NCBI GenBank assembly: GCA_024698325.1
Contig: JAILRG010000076.1
Coordinates: 62,001 to 126,000 of the forward strand
DNA: 64,000 bases
Reading direction: 5' to 3'
Source: Treponema sp.
Lineage (GTDB): Bacteria > Spirochaetota > Spirochaetia > Treponematales > Treponemataceae
In this document: one piece after another, positions 1-8,982 of the stretch
Position numbering within the stretch: the first letter of the stretch is position 1
Layout: each line of letters opens with the position of its first letter
Translations under genes and position numbers: made by a program
Notes under the pieces: model-generated
The model's database searches: none
Seen by the model: the letters and a program-made list of their open reading frames with translations, nothing else
What the model was told of the DNA's origin: nothing

Positions 1-2
1 TT

Positions 3-407
3 ACTAAGAGCTGGCAGGAGCTGATGAACTGTGAGCTTATTCCCTTTGTGCAGAATTTTGATGTTGCTGACAGCGTGATGGTTGCGCATGTCACCTGTAC
101 GGCTGTAGACGATGAGTATCCGGCATCCCTTTCTAAAAAACTGATAACGGACAAACTCCGCACGGAACTCGGCTATGACGGACTTGTGCTTACAGACGCG
201 CTTAATATGGGAGCGATTGAGAAAAACTACGGTTCTGCAAAGGCAGCAGTTCTTGCCTTTGCGGCAGGAAACGATATTTTGCTTATGCCGAAAGATTTTG
301 AGAGTGCATACCGTGGCGTTCTGGAGGCAGTTACATCTGGAAAAATCAGCATGCAGCGGCTTGACGAGAGCGTGACCCGCATATTGAAAATGAAAGGCTT
401 TCTGTAA
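3..407 (+). CDS. beta-N-acetylhexosaminidase, GH3 family (NagZ-like), C-terminal part
   Basis: The reading frame is open from the left edge of the window, so only about the last 134 residues are present. The motif GYDGLVLTDALNMGAI matches the glycoside hydrolase family 3 nucleophile region of NagZ-type enzymes, where the Asp of TDAL is the catalytic nucleophile. It is followed by the usual helical end (AFAAGNDILLMP, then RLDESVTRILKMK). Family members release N-acetylglucosamine from peptidoglycan fragments or chitooligosaccharides; which substrate applies cannot be judged from this fragment. It is convergent with the thioredoxin-like gene, with 19 bases between the stop codons. The family assignment is firm; the exact substrate is inferred. 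Confidence 0.85.
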   Translation, partial: TKSWQELMNCELIPFVQNFDVADSVMVAHVTCTAVDDEYPASLSKKLITDKLRTELGYDGLVLTDALNMGAIEKNYGSAKAAVLAFAAGNDILLMPKDFESAYRGVLEAVTSGKISMQRLDESVTRILKMKGFL

Positions 408-426
408 GAGTTGCTTTTAGGAAGCG

Positions 427-957
427 TCATTCAAGCAGGTTGTTGATGATGGCCTGCCATTCTTTCAGGTTTTTTGCTCCGGTGTATATCTGGCCGATTC
501 GCTCGCCGCTAGAATCAACAAAAAAGGTCATGGGAACGGCCTGAACGTTTTTAAGGAAGCCTGTCAGCATGTCTTCTGTGGGAACTATATGGAGGTAGTC
601 GGCGCCTGTCTGCCTGATGATTGCTTTTGCGGCGCGGAGAATCCCCGGCTGAATGGTTCCCCTGCTGTCGGTAAGGTCAAGCGGAATGCCGATAACGGCA
701 AAGGACTTTGCTTTGTAGCTTCTTGCCAGGGCTGAAAGGTCAGGCATTTCGCGGATGCACGGCGGGCAGAACGTGCCCCAGATGTGTATCATTGTAATCC
801 TGGTGTCCTTAAAAATCGCATCAGTAACGCCAATGCCGTTTAAGTCCCTGGAGCTAAAGCTGATTTTCTCTCCTTTCTTTCCTTTTTTTCCGGATCCTTG
901 CGCAAAAACGCCCGCGACCGCTATCAGAAGTATGATGACTGCAAGTACTTTTTTCAT
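427..957 (-). CDS. TlpA/ResA-like thioredoxin-fold protein, exported
   Basis: 176 residues beginning with a signal peptide (MKKVLAVIILLIAVAGVFAQ), then a thioredoxin-like domain with the redox motif CPPC in GTFCPPCIREMPDL, the cis-Pro loop AVPMTFFVDSSG and the typical end GAKNLKEWQAIINNLL. It probably reduces or isomerises disulfides of periplasmic proteins, or serves cytochrome or lipoprotein maturation. The start at 957 is chosen because GGAGGAG lies four bases upstream; an in-frame ATG five codons earlier overlaps that ribosome binding site. A TATACT box (minus strand, 992-997) lies upstream. The partner protein is unknown. Confidence 0.85.
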   Translation of the reverse strand: MKKVLAVIILLIAVAGVFAQGSGKKGKKGEKISFSSRDLNGIGVTDAIFKDTRITMIHIWGTFCPPCIREMPDLSALARSYKAKSFAVIGIPLDLTDSRGTIQPGILRAAKAIIRQTGADYLHIVPTEDMLTGFLKNVQAVPMTFFVDSSGERIGQIYTGAKNLKEWQAIINNLLE

Positions 958-1049
958 ATGCTCCTCCGCCATGCCTTTTCGTGTACATTTCAGTATACCA
1001 TGCTTTTTTGCGCGGGCTTCGATTTTTTTATGCCGGAGCGGGGCTTTCG

Positions 1050-1079
1050 TTGACAGGTGTTCGGACGGTATGGTATCGT
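1050..1079 (+). promoter_or_regulatory. candidate sigma-70 promoter of the exchanger gene
   Basis: A perfect TTGACA (1050-1055) is followed after 18 bases by TATCGT (1074-1079), a partial match to the -10 consensus. It lies directly before the GGCGAGG ribosome binding site of the gene starting at 1096. Confidence 0.5.
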
Positions 1080-1095
1080 TCGGCGAGGTTTTACT

Positions 1096-2073
1096 ATGAT
1101 AGTTTTTAATGTCGTACTGCTGGCAGTTGCTTTTGTGGCGCTGGTTAAGGGTGCTGATTTTTTTGTTGACGGAAGCTCAGCGCTTGCCCGTATTCTGAAA
1201 GTGCCGGGGGTGGTTATCGGGCTTACCGTGGTCGCGCTTGGAACTAGTCTTCCGGAGCTTGCCGTGAGTACTACAGCGGCGATTCAGGGGGCAAATGAGA
1301 TTGCCCTTTCAAATGTCGTCGGTTCTAATTTCTTTAATCTGCTGGTGGTGCTGGGCCTGTGTGCCGTTATTCATCCGGTGCCGGTAGATGCCGTCATCCT
1401 GCGCCGTGATTTTCCGCTTTCGTTTGCCGCGACGGTGGGCGTTCTGCTTGCAGTTGCCCTGCCGGCTGTTACTGGCGGCTCCTTTTTTACGCTTGGCATG
1501 GAAGAGAACGCAGGACTCGTTTTCCGTGCTGTGGGAATCACGCTTTTGGTCGTGTTTGCCGCCTATATCGGCTATTTAATCTTTGATGCCCGCCGGAACA
1601 AGGTGGAGGATGATGAAGGCTCTTCTATGCCGCTCTGGAAATGCCTTGTGCTTCTTGTGATTGGTGTGGTGCTTATTATTGCTGGCGGCAAGGCCGTTGT
1701 GTACAGCGCCCGCAATATCGCACGCTTTTTCGGCATGTCTGAGACGCTCATCGGCCTTACGATTGTTGCTATCGGAACTTCGCTTCCTGAGCTTGTGACG
1801 TCAATTGTGGCTGCCCGCAAAGGTGAAGTCAGCCTTGCTGTCGGAAACGTTGTCGGCTCAAATATTTTTAATCTGCTTTTTATTCTGGGCGTCTCTACGT
1901 CGATTCACCCGGTTTCTGTCAATGCAGCCTCAATCTATGACCTTGCGATTCTGACAGCGGTAAGCGTGCTTGTCTGGATTTTCTCGCTGACAGGCCGCAA
2001 AGTTGTCAGAATCGAAGGATGCATCATGCTGCTCTGCTATCTGGCAGCAACAGCATTTGCGATTGTGCGCTAA
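1096..2073 (+). CDS. calcium/sodium antiporter, CaCA superfamily (YrbG-like)
   Basis: 325 residues, strongly hydrophobic, with the internal duplication typical of the family. Each half carries an alpha-repeat: GTSLPELAVS plus NVVGSNFFNLL in the first half, and IGTSLPELVTS plus NVVGSNIFNLLF in the second. These form the cation-binding core of K+-dependent or K+-independent Na+/Ca2+ exchangers in the inner membrane. The start at 1096 is preferred over one 13 codons upstream because GGCGAGG lies eight bases before it and the protein then starts directly with the first membrane helix. The stop codon overlaps that of the convergent TRAP gene. Ion specificity is inferred. Confidence 0.92.
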   Translation: MIVFNVVLLAVAFVALVKGADFFVDGSSALARILKVPGVVIGLTVVALGTSLPELAVSTTAAIQGANEIALSNVVGSNFFNLLVVLGLCAVIHPVPVDAVILRRDFPLSFAATVGVLLAVALPAVTGGSFFTLGMEENAGLVFRAVGITLLVVFAAYIGYLIFDARRNKVEDDEGSSMPLWKCLVLLVIGVVLIIAGGKAVVYSARNIARFFGMSETLIGLTIVAIGTSLPELVTSIVAARKGEVSLAVGNVVGSNIFNLLFILGVSTSIHPVSVNAASIYDLAILTAVSVLVWIFSLTGRKVVRIEGCIMLLCYLAATAFAIVR

Positions 2074-4397
2074 TTTGTAAAGGCGCTGATTAGCTTTTCT
2101 ACAGCTTCCGGTGCGTGACCGTTTGCGAGCAGCTGTTTTTTGTACCAGTCTGCCACACCTTTGGTTGCCTCGCGGAAGCTTTCCGTATCAATTTCTTCTG
2201 TTTCCACGACAGAAATCACGTTGTTTTTCTTCCAGTCTTTAATCAGCTCATCACATTCGTAGCGGTTGATTGCGCGCTCGTAGGCTACGGCTTTCTGTGC
2301 GTTTTCGTCTACGATGCGCTTCTGCTCGTCAGTCAGGCTGTTGTATACGTCTCCGTTCATACAGAAGAAGAGGCAGTCATAGTAGGCATTCCAGAGGGAG
2401 ATGTATTTCTGCACGCTCTGCACTGACGCTGAGGCGATTGAAGGAAGCGGGTTTTCCTGGCCTTCGACGGTGTTCTGCTGCAGCGCCGTGTAGGTTTCTG
2501 ACCAGTTCATGTTGGTGGCATTAGCACCCCATGCGCGGTAAGCCTGCATCAAAAGGTTGGAGCCAGCTACGCGGATTTTAAGGCCTTGGATGTCAGACAC
2601 GCTCTTTATCGGGCGGCGGCTGTTGGTAAGCTGGCGGAATCCGTTTTCCGCTATGCCGAAGCAGTGCAGATTCAGCCCTTCAAGAATCTCCTTGAGCATG
2701 GCGCCAGCTTCACCGTCGAATTTCTCGTCGGCGTCTTCGTAGCTGTCGTAGATGTAGGGCAGGGACACCACGTTAAAGCGGTCGTCAAGTGCTGAATAAA
2801 TCAGGTTTGAATGCATGGAAAGCTGAATCGGGTCACCTTCGCGCAGGGCTGCGATGCCGTCGGGCTGGCTTCCGTTGGTAAGCTGGTCCGAAAAGCCGTC
2901 TACAAGAACGGTCACCTTGCCACCGGTGGACTCTTTCATAAGGGCAGCAAAGTAGCGGCCGGCTTTTGCCCAGGTGCAGGTTTCGCCCGGTGAACAGGCG
3001 AAGTGCCAGGTGGCTTCATCCCATTCCACGGTTGCTGGAGCTGCGTCTTTTTTGGCGTCGTACTGCTCGCTGTCGTAGAGTGCAATCTGGCTTCCGTCGC
3101 CAGCGATGCTGTTGGCTTTCTGTGCGGCAACTCCTGGCCTCGGCCAGTAGGTGTAGCCGACGAGGACCACAAGGCTTGCGGCAATCATCGGGAGGACGGC
3201 ATGAGAAATCTGCGGCAGCGTGACCCGTACGCTGTTTTTGATTTTCAGGCTGATGGCGACGAAGAGATTGATGCCCACAGGCGGCGTTACTTGTCCGATG
3301 GCGAGGTTGACGGTCGCAATAATGCCGAATACGACGGAGTTAAAGCCGAGCATGCGGCAGACCGGAATCATTACCGGAATAAAGATGTACATGGCGCTGT
3401 TTGCGTCAATAAAGCAGCCTGCAATAAGGAAAATGACGTTTATTACCAGCAGGAAGATAATCTTGTTTGCGGCGACCGCCCGGAGCAGGTGTTCTGCGGC
3501 GCTTGAGATGCCAAAGAGCGTGCATACATACGAAAAGAGCGTTGCGGAGCCAATGATGAACATGATGCTTCCAGTTGTCTTTGCTGAATCAACGAGAATG
3601 CGCGCCATGTCGCGGAGTTTTACTTCCTTATAGATGAACATGCCGACGACAAGGCCGTACACTGCGGCAACAGCTGCGGCTTCTGTTGGCGTAAAGACAC
3701 CGCCGTAAATGCCGCCTAAGATGATGACCGGCATCAAAAATGCCCAGAATGCGTCCTTAAAGGCAAGCCAGCGTTCTTTTGCGCTGGATTTTTCTTTTGT
3801 GGACTGAATGTTCTTGCGGTGTACTTCAAAGAGGACGACCAGGATAAGCGCAAGTCCGACCAGAACTCCCGGTACAATGCCTGCCATGAAAAGCTTTCCT
3901 ACGTCATCTCCGGTAATTGACGCATATACGACGTAAGCGATGCTTGGAGGAATGATGATGGCGATGGAGCTTGAAGCGGCCATAAGGGCGGTTGCAAAGG
4001 GGGCGGAAAAACCTGCCTCAATCATGGCTGGAATCAGGATTGCGCCCAAGGCGGCGACTGTAGCCGGCCCGGACCCTGAAATTGCGCCGAACAGACAGGA
4101 GACGATAACGCAGACGATTGCGATGCCGCCTCTTGTGTGGCCGATGCAGGCGTTGACGAAGGCAATCAGCCGCTTTGAGATGCCGGCTTTTGCCATGATG
4201 TTTCCTGCAAGTACAAAGAAGGGGATGGCAAGCAGCAGCGTTTTAGAAATGCCTGAATACGTATTTACGGCGACGACGGAAAGCTTCTGTCCTGCAGTAA
4301 GGATTGCGGCTACAGAAGAAGCCCCCAGACAGATTGCGATAGGAACATCTGCGATAAGCAGCAGGAAAAAGACTGCAAAAAGGATGGCGGTAATCAT
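2070..4397 (-). CDS. TRAP transporter DctM-DctP fusion (large permease plus substrate-binding protein)
   Basis: 775 residues. Residues 1 to about 425 are a complete DctM large permease with the motifs GAISGSGPATVAALG, FTPTEAAAVAAVY and VTPPVGINLFV. After the last helix (YTYWPRPG) and a roughly 30-residue linker, the rest is a DctP-type extracytoplasmic solute receptor with GLKIRVAGSN (the conserved substrate-binding Arg) and VEGQENPLPSI. DctM usually ends in the periplasm, so a tethered receptor is topologically sensible. A binding protein fused to the M subunit is unusual; Q-M fusions are the common kind. The gene overlaps dctQ by four bases (ATGA). The substrate is probably an organic acid but is not readable from sequence. 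Confidence 0.9.
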   Translation of the reverse strand: MITAILFAVFFLLLIADVPIAICLGASSVAAILTAGQKLSVVAVNTYSGISKTLLLAIPFFVLAGNIMAKAGISKRLIAFVNACIGHTRGGIAIVCVIVSCLFGAISGSGPATVAALGAILIPAMIEAGFSAPFATALMAASSSIAIIIPPSIAYVVYASITGDDVGKLFMAGIVPGVLVGLALILVVLFEVHRKNIQSTKEKSSAKERWLAFKDAFWAFLMPVIILGGIYGGVFTPTEAAAVAAVYGLVVGMFIYKEVKLRDMARILVDSAKTTGSIMFIIGSATLFSYVCTLFGISSAAEHLLRAVAANKIIFLLVINVIFLIAGCFIDANSAMYIFIPVMIPVCRMLGFNSVVFGIIATVNLAIGQVTPPVGINLFVAISLKIKNSVRVTLPQISHAVLPMIAASLVVLVGYTYWPRPGVAAQKANSIAGDGSQIALYDSEQYDAKKDAAPATVEWDEATWHFACSPGETCTWAKAGRYFAALMKESTGGKVTVLVDGFSDQLTNGSQPDGIAALREGDPIQLSMHSNLIYSALDDRFNVVSLPYIYDSYEDADEKFDGEAGAMLKEILEGLNLHCFGIAENGFRQLTNSRRPIKSVSDIQGLKIRVAGSNLLMQAYRAWGANATNMNWSETYTALQQNTVEGQENPLPSIASASVQSVQKYISLWNAYYDCLFFCMNGDVYNSLTDEQKRIVDENAQKAVAYERAINRYECDELIKDWKKNNVISVVETEEIDTESFREATKGVADWYKKQLLANGHAPEAVEKLISAFTN

Positions 4398-4873
4398 TTG
4401 CGTGCCTCCAGGAAATCTGCAAGGTTTTCAATAAAGTGAAGGATAAGGCAGATGCCGCAGACCGGAATGAATGACCAGAAAATCCAGCGCGGAAGGTGCA
4501 TGACAAAGGTGTGCTCACCCTGAGAAAGGCTTGAAAGCGTGCGTATGAAGCCCTGCCAGGTAAGCATTGCGCAGTACAGAATGCTTACGATGCTTGAAAA
4601 CAGTTTCTGAGCCGTTTTTTTGCCTCCGGTAAGGCGGCTTGAAATGAGTGCCAGACCGATAAGACCGTCGTTTTCGCGTGCGCACATGGCGGCTCCCATA
4701 AGCGACACCAGTACGAACAATGCGATGACCAGTTCATCTGCAAAGGCAAGCGAGTGATTGAACACAAAACGCCCGATAACATTGGCAAAGGTGAATGCCA
4801 GTGTAACCGACATGGTGATTGCCAGAAGGTACTTTTCTACCACGGCAACCGCATTCATGATCTTTTTGAACAT
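4394..4873 (-). CDS. TRAP transporter small permease DctQ
   Basis: 159 residues with four predicted membrane helices (starting YLLAITMSVTLAFTFANVIGRFVF) and the conserved segment FADELVIALFVLVSLMGAA of DctQ proteins. It pairs with the DctM permease in the inner membrane for sodium-driven uptake of organic acids or related solutes. The start has a clear GGAGG ribosome binding site seven bases upstream. It is the first gene of a two-gene operon; the following DctM-DctP gene overlaps its end by four bases. No separate binding protein follows, which fits the receptor being fused to DctM. Confidence 0.9.
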   Translation of the reverse strand: MFKKIMNAVAVVEKYLLAITMSVTLAFTFANVIGRFVFNHSLAFADELVIALFVLVSLMGAAMCARENDGLIGLALISSRLTGGKKTAQKLFSSIVSILYCAMLTWQGFIRTLSSLSQGEHTFVMHLPRWIFWSFIPVCGICLILHFIENLADFLEARK

Positions 4874-5080
4874 GAAAATCCTCCAACAATTTTTTGGGAG
4901 AGTATATCAATTTTTGTCTTTCTGTACTAGTACTTATATAACTTTAGTATAATTGCAGTCTGATCCGATTTTTTTTTGCTCCTGTGGCTGCCGCCTGAAG
5001 GAGAGGTGAAGAAGAGGGGCGGAACGGGCATGTGAAAAAATGCTGTCTTTGCCGGTAAAATATGCTATAGTCTGCGTGCA
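4874..5080. promoter_or_regulatory. divergent promoter region between the TRAP operon and cbiB
   Basis: This AT-rich 207-base spacer carries two TATACT boxes in minus-strand orientation, a TATAAT box on the plus strand near 4948 and a perfect ten-base palindrome GTACTAGTAC at 4924-4933 between them. Toward cbiB, a TATAGT-like box ends about nine bases before the ATG with no ribosome binding site. The palindrome is a possible operator for the TRAP operon, inferred only from symmetry and position. No cobalamin riboswitch core was recognised. Confidence 0.35.
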
Positions 5081-6118
5081 ATGCAATTCTTTTTATATTT
5101 TCAGCTGTTTCGGCTTCCCGTAGCGTTTTTGCTCGATGCGCTTTTCGGAGATCCTGTTTGTATTCCTCATCCTGTCGTTCTGTTCGGCCGCTTGATTTCC
5201 CGTCTTGAAAAGCTTTTTCGAAGGCTGTTTCCAAAAACGCGCTGGGGTGAGCGGTTTGCAGGCGCTCTTCTTGTCTTTGTGCTGTGCGCCTGCGCATATG
5301 CCGTTCCGATTCTCGTGCTGTATGCGCTTTTTTCGCTGGGGCTTCGGCACGGGAATATGCTGCTGCTTACCTGCGCCTATGGACTTGACCTGTTCTGGGG
5401 CTGGCAGTGACTTGCCGCCCGTACCTTGCGTGATGAGGCGGAGAATGTCTATCTGAAGCTGGGCCGGTCTCTGGAGGAAGGGCGGAAAGCGGTGTCGCGG
5501 ATTGTCGGCAGGGATACTGAAGCGCTTGACCGGAGTGGCGTCATAAAGGCATGCGTTGAAACTGTCGCGGAAAGCACTACCGACGGCGTTGTTTCTCCGA
5601 TGATAGCGTATTGTGCCGGTGGCGCGCCTCTCTCACTTTTGTACAAGGCGATTAATACCATGGACAGCATGATTGGCTACAAAAACGAGCGCTACCGGTT
5701 CTTCGGTACGGCGGCGGCACGGCTTGATGATGCTGCTAATCTTTTAGGTGCGAGAATCGCGGCGCTGTGTATGATTTTTTCGGCTGGAATATTGCGTTTA
5801 TTTTCTTTTATAACGGGCCGGGTGTATGTGTACCGGCCGCTTAATGCGCTGCTTGTGTTTGCCCGTGACAGATACTGCCATCAAAGTCCGAACAGCGCTC
5901 AGACGGAATCCACCTGCGCCGGCGCTCTGGGAGTGCAGCTTGCAGGGGATGCTTTTTATGAGGGAGTCTGCGAGCACAAGCCAACTCTTGGAGATGAGCT
6001 TCGGCCGGTACATATCGGCGACATACGGCACTCGGTCGTGCTGATGTATGCGGCAAGCGTGCTTGCCGTGCTTCTGTGTACCGGAGTGAAGCTCCTTGTG
6101 CTTAGCGCCTTCCTTTAG
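5081..6118 (+). pseudogene. cbiB: cobalamin biosynthesis protein CbiB/CobD-type, interrupted by in-frame TGA
   Basis: The two halves lie in the same frame and together give a full-length adenosylcobinamide-phosphate synthase (about 345 codons). The first half has LLDALFGDPVCIPHPVVLFG; the second has SRIVGRDTEALD, VETVAESTTDGVVSPM and INTMDSMIGYKNERY, all hallmarks of the family. A TGA at 5408-5410 interrupts the frame exactly where homologs read straight through into the LAARTLRDEA segment. Both sides are otherwise intact, so this is a recent nonsense mutation, a sequencing error or a readthrough site. Internal TTG restart at 5426 is possible but would lose the N-terminal membrane part. Other cobalamin genes (39274-43330) look intact. 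Confidence 0.8.
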
Positions 6119-7536
6119 CGGGTTACGATGTCGACGGCAACGTTGAAAATCTTTGCGACTTTCAGGATGGTGTCGATGTGGTGACCGACAGCTGCAGCCA
6201 TGTGGTGTGTCGGGCCCGCCTCGCTCCAGCGGTTGCAGAACTCCCGGGCGCCAATCTTGAATCTGGTGCGCATGTTGGTGTCGCCAAAGGTGAAAATCGG
6301 GCCTTCCTCGTTTTCTCCCTCTGCCACGACGAATTTGAATACGCCGTTCTTGTCCTGCGTAATGCCCAGGTAGGTGATGGGGCCTACCGGCGGGTAGAAC
6401 TGTGTCAGGTAGCCGCCGCCAGCCTTTCCGTGGAAGACCGGAACAATCTTCATGGTAGGCTTTTTAGCCTGAGAGATGTCCGCGTCGCCGCTTCCTGAGT
6501 GACCGATGATGCAGATGTCCTTGTCAAAGTCGATTGAATACATTTCTGAAAGCTGGCCGGTGCCGGAAATAGTCTTCAAGATGCTCATGGCCATGGCAAC
6601 TTTCATGTCGCCTTCAACGGCGCAGGCGGTTCCCTGCTTAATCAGCATGGAGAAGGCCGGAATGAGCATGCTGTCGAGCTTTCCTGCGATTCCCTGTGCA
6701 AAGCCGTCGTAGTGAGAGGCAATCAGACCGAGCTTTTCGGTTTTGACCCACTGCTCGAATGCAACGACGTATTTTGCCATATCCCAGACTTTTTCGACTG
6801 TTCCGCCGCCTTCGATGTCGAAGGTAGCAAGGATGTCCTCTGCTTTTGCGCGGATTGCCTTTTCGTCGGTGATGTTGTCGGCGATGGCCCACATCTTTTC
6901 CCAGTCAAACTGCTTGGTGTAGAGCCACATGCGGTGATAGAGGTTTGTCTCGTCGATGTAGAGATCCATCATGCCCGGGTAGGGGCGGCCAATCTGTGCG
7001 ATGTTTGTGTCGCGGAATCTTCTGCGAACCTGTGCGGCGCGGCACCAGTCTTCAATTTCGTGCTGAACGTAGGGGTCTCCGCCTTCTACAACGCCGGTGA
7101 TGACGGCGTGGCGTTTTCCTGCGCGCTCAAGGTCTGCCACCATTTCGCCGACAGCGCCGCAAGCATACAGCTCGCCGAGCCAGGTGGGGGTGTCAGTATT
7201 TGCGTAATCCGGAGCCTTTTTCTTCTGGACGTTTACGAGTACAACCGGCACGTCAAGATCGCGCACTGCCGGCAGCATGTTGTAGGAAGTTGCATAGGTT
7301 AAAAGCTGCAGGATGACCAGGTCAACGTCTGCCGCGCGGAATTTATCTCCAGCTTCCTGTGACTGTTCTTTTGTAGTGACCATACCGCCGTCAATGATTT
7401 CTACAGTACTTGGAATGGTCTTTTTGAAGGCTTCATACTGAGCCTTGAATTCGGGCACAAGCTGCGGGAATTGAGGCAGGTATGCGCCTAAGGCGATGGA
7501 GAATACGCCCACTTTTGCTTTTGTTTCAACCAACAT
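6115..7536 (-). CDS. L-fucose/L-arabinose isomerase family protein
   Basis: 473 residues. It carries the fold signatures of sugar isomerases of the AraA/FucI group: an N-terminal Rossmann-like half (LVILQLLTYATSYNMLPAV, DVPVVLVNVQ) and a C-terminal half with IIGHSGSGDADIS, EEGPIFTFGDTNMRTRF and NRWSEAGPTHHMAAAVGHH, where conserved Glu and His residues bind the catalytic Mn2+. The likely reaction is interconversion of an aldose and a ketose (arabinose- or fucose-like). The start has AAGGAG seven bases upstream. It is monocistronic and convergent with cbiB, with overlapping stops. No kinase or epimerase neighbours are present, so the physiological sugar is unknown. Confidence 0.8.
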   Translation of the reverse strand: MLVETKAKVGVFSIALGAYLPQFPQLVPEFKAQYEAFKKTIPSTVEIIDGGMVTTKEQSQEAGDKFRAADVDLVILQLLTYATSYNMLPAVRDLDVPVVLVNVQKKKAPDYANTDTPTWLGELYACGAVGEMVADLERAGKRHAVITGVVEGGDPYVQHEIEDWCRAAQVRRRFRDTNIAQIGRPYPGMMDLYIDETNLYHRMWLYTKQFDWEKMWAIADNITDEKAIRAKAEDILATFDIEGGGTVEKVWDMAKYVVAFEQWVKTEKLGLIASHYDGFAQGIAGKLDSMLIPAFSMLIKQGTACAVEGDMKVAMAMSILKTISGTGQLSEMYSIDFDKDICIIGHSGSGDADISQAKKPTMKIVPVFHGKAGGGYLTQFYPPVGPITYLGITQDKNGVFKFVVAEGENEEGPIFTFGDTNMRTRFKIGAREFCNRWSEAGPTHHMAAAVGHHIDTILKVAKIFNVAVDIVTR

Positions 7537-7713
7537 AAAAAAGCTCCTTACATAGTGTGTACTTTTTCAGAAGAATAACACGCTTTATAAATGAGACAGC
7601 TATAAGAAAAAATCAAACATTAGCACGAAATCGTCTACTCATTTTTAAGAGTGCACTTCATTGCAAGGCGGCCTTACGCTTAGGGAATGTGTGCGTTCTT
7701 TGTTTCCTGCGTG

Positions 7714-8943
7714 CTAGTTTGCAGAGCCTGCTACGACTGCCGTGATGGTACCTTCCGCAGGGATGATTTCAAGCGTGTCGCCAGCTTTTGTGTCGCCTGC
7801 GCTTCGCACGATGGCACCGGAGTATTTGTCGCGGACCATGCTGTAGCCGCGGGCGAGGATGGTCTGGGGGCTTGCGCTTTCGAGGACTTCGACACAGCGG
7901 CGTATGTAATCGCGGGTGTCGGCTGTTTTCCGCTGCATGTTCTCAAGCAGCGCTACCTTTGCGTTGTCAAAGCGTGAAAGAAGCGGCTGTTCAATCGTGC
8001 GGAACCGTACTTCCAGGTGGTACGGGTCAAATGTCTTTACCATGAGGCGCAGTTTTTCTACCCGGGCTTCGATGGTGGTGTACAGCTCTCTTTTGCAGGC
8101 GGCTAAATCCTGCAGGATTTCGGTGAGTACCGGTACGCACAGCTCTGCAGCGGCGCTTGGTGTCGGCGCACGCACGTCGGCTGCGTAATCAGCAAGCGAC
8201 CAGTCAATCTCGTGACCGACAGCGCTCACGACAGGAATGTCGCTTTCGGAAACAGCGCGCACGACGCTTTCTTCGCTGAACGGCAGCAGATCTTCAATAG
8301 AGCCGCCGCCGCGTCCCACAATGAGCACGTCGCACAGCGCAAAATCGTTTGCCGCATGTATCTGCCGCACGATTGTGTCTGCCGCGCCTTCGCCCTGCAC
8401 GACAGCTGGCAGAATGACGACGCTTACGGCTTTATTGCGCCGGCGCAGAATCTGCAGGATGTCGCGCAGCGCGGCTCCCGTAGGACTTGTGACAATGCCT
8501 ATGGTGCGCGGAAAAAGCGGAAGGCGTTTTTTCCGGCTGTCGTCAAAGAGGCCTTCTGAGGCAAGCTTACGCTTGCGCTCCTCAAGAATCTGCAGGATGT
8601 TTCCGATTCCTGCAAGTTCCATGCTTGTGATGATAATCTGGTAGGAGCCGCGCGGTGCATAGACGGAAATGGAGCCTTTGCAGCGCACTTTCATGCCGTC
8701 TTTGGGAGTGAACTTGAGCGTGCTGGCTCTGCCCCGGAACATGACGGCGCTAATCTGAGAGTTTTCATCTTTTAGGGTAAAGTATAAATGACCTGAACTG
8801 TTCGGGCGGTAGCTTGACACTTCGCCTTCAAGCGTGACAGACGAAAATGATGATTCAAGTTTTTCGCGGATGAGCGCGGTAAGGGATGTGACTGAAAAAA
8901 CAGTCTCCGGTGTATCTGGCTGAAAAAGGCGCGGCTGAGTCAT
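7714..8943 (-). CDS. xseA: exodeoxyribonuclease VII large subunit
   Basis: 409 residues. The N-terminal OB-fold domain (VTSLTALIREKLESSF, SSGHLYFTLKDENSQISAVMFRG) is followed by the catalytic core (RTIGIVTSPTGAALRDIL, VGRGGGSIEDLLPF, SAVGHEIDWSLADYAADVRAPTPS) and a C-terminal coiled region. It degrades single-stranded DNA together with the small subunit XseB; no xseB was found next to it. The start at 8943 (MTQPRLF) is preferred because a TACACT -10 box ends exactly seven bases before it and there is no Shine-Dalgarno sequence, suggesting a leaderless mRNA; the ATG two codons upstream would fall inside that spacing. Confidence 0.93.
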   Translation of the reverse strand: MTQPRLFQPDTPETVFSVTSLTALIREKLESSFSSVTLEGEVSSYRPNSSGHLYFTLKDENSQISAVMFRGRASTLKFTPKDGMKVRCKGSISVYAPRGSYQIIITSMELAGIGNILQILEERKRKLASEGLFDDSRKKRLPLFPRTIGIVTSPTGAALRDILQILRRRNKAVSVVILPAVVQGEGAADTIVRQIHAANDFALCDVLIVGRGGGSIEDLLPFSEESVVRAVSESDIPVVSAVGHEIDWSLADYAADVRAPTPSAAAELCVPVLTEILQDLAACKRELYTTIEARVEKLRLMVKTFDPYHLEVRFRTIEQPLLSRFDNAKVALLENMQRKTADTRDYIRRCVEVLESASPQTILARGYSMVRDKYSGAIVRSAGDTKAGDTLEIIPAEGTITAVVAGSAN

Positions 8944-8950
8944 GACCATG

Positions 8951-8979
8951 AGTGTAGCGTATGCCGGCCTTTTAGTCCA
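8951..8979 (-). promoter_or_regulatory. xseA promoter, start-proximal (leaderless type)
   Basis: On the minus strand, TGGACT (8974-8979) and TACACT (8951-8956) are 17 bases apart, and the -10 box ends seven bases before the chosen ATG at 8943. Confidence 0.5.
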
Positions 8980-8982
8980 TGT

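Noticed and set aside
4980-5080. Cobalamin riboswitch before cbiB (GGCTGCCGCC-like stretch)
   Set aside because: Only a vague match to one riboswitch segment; the other conserved boxes are absent and the likely promoter lies downstream of it.
5408-5435. Selenocysteine insertion at the cbiB TGA, supported by CCGCC/GGCGG pairing downstream
   Set aside because: The loop is too long and lacks the features of a bacterial SECIS, CbiB is not a known selenoprotein, and homologs do not use cysteine at this point. A nonsense mutation or error is simpler.
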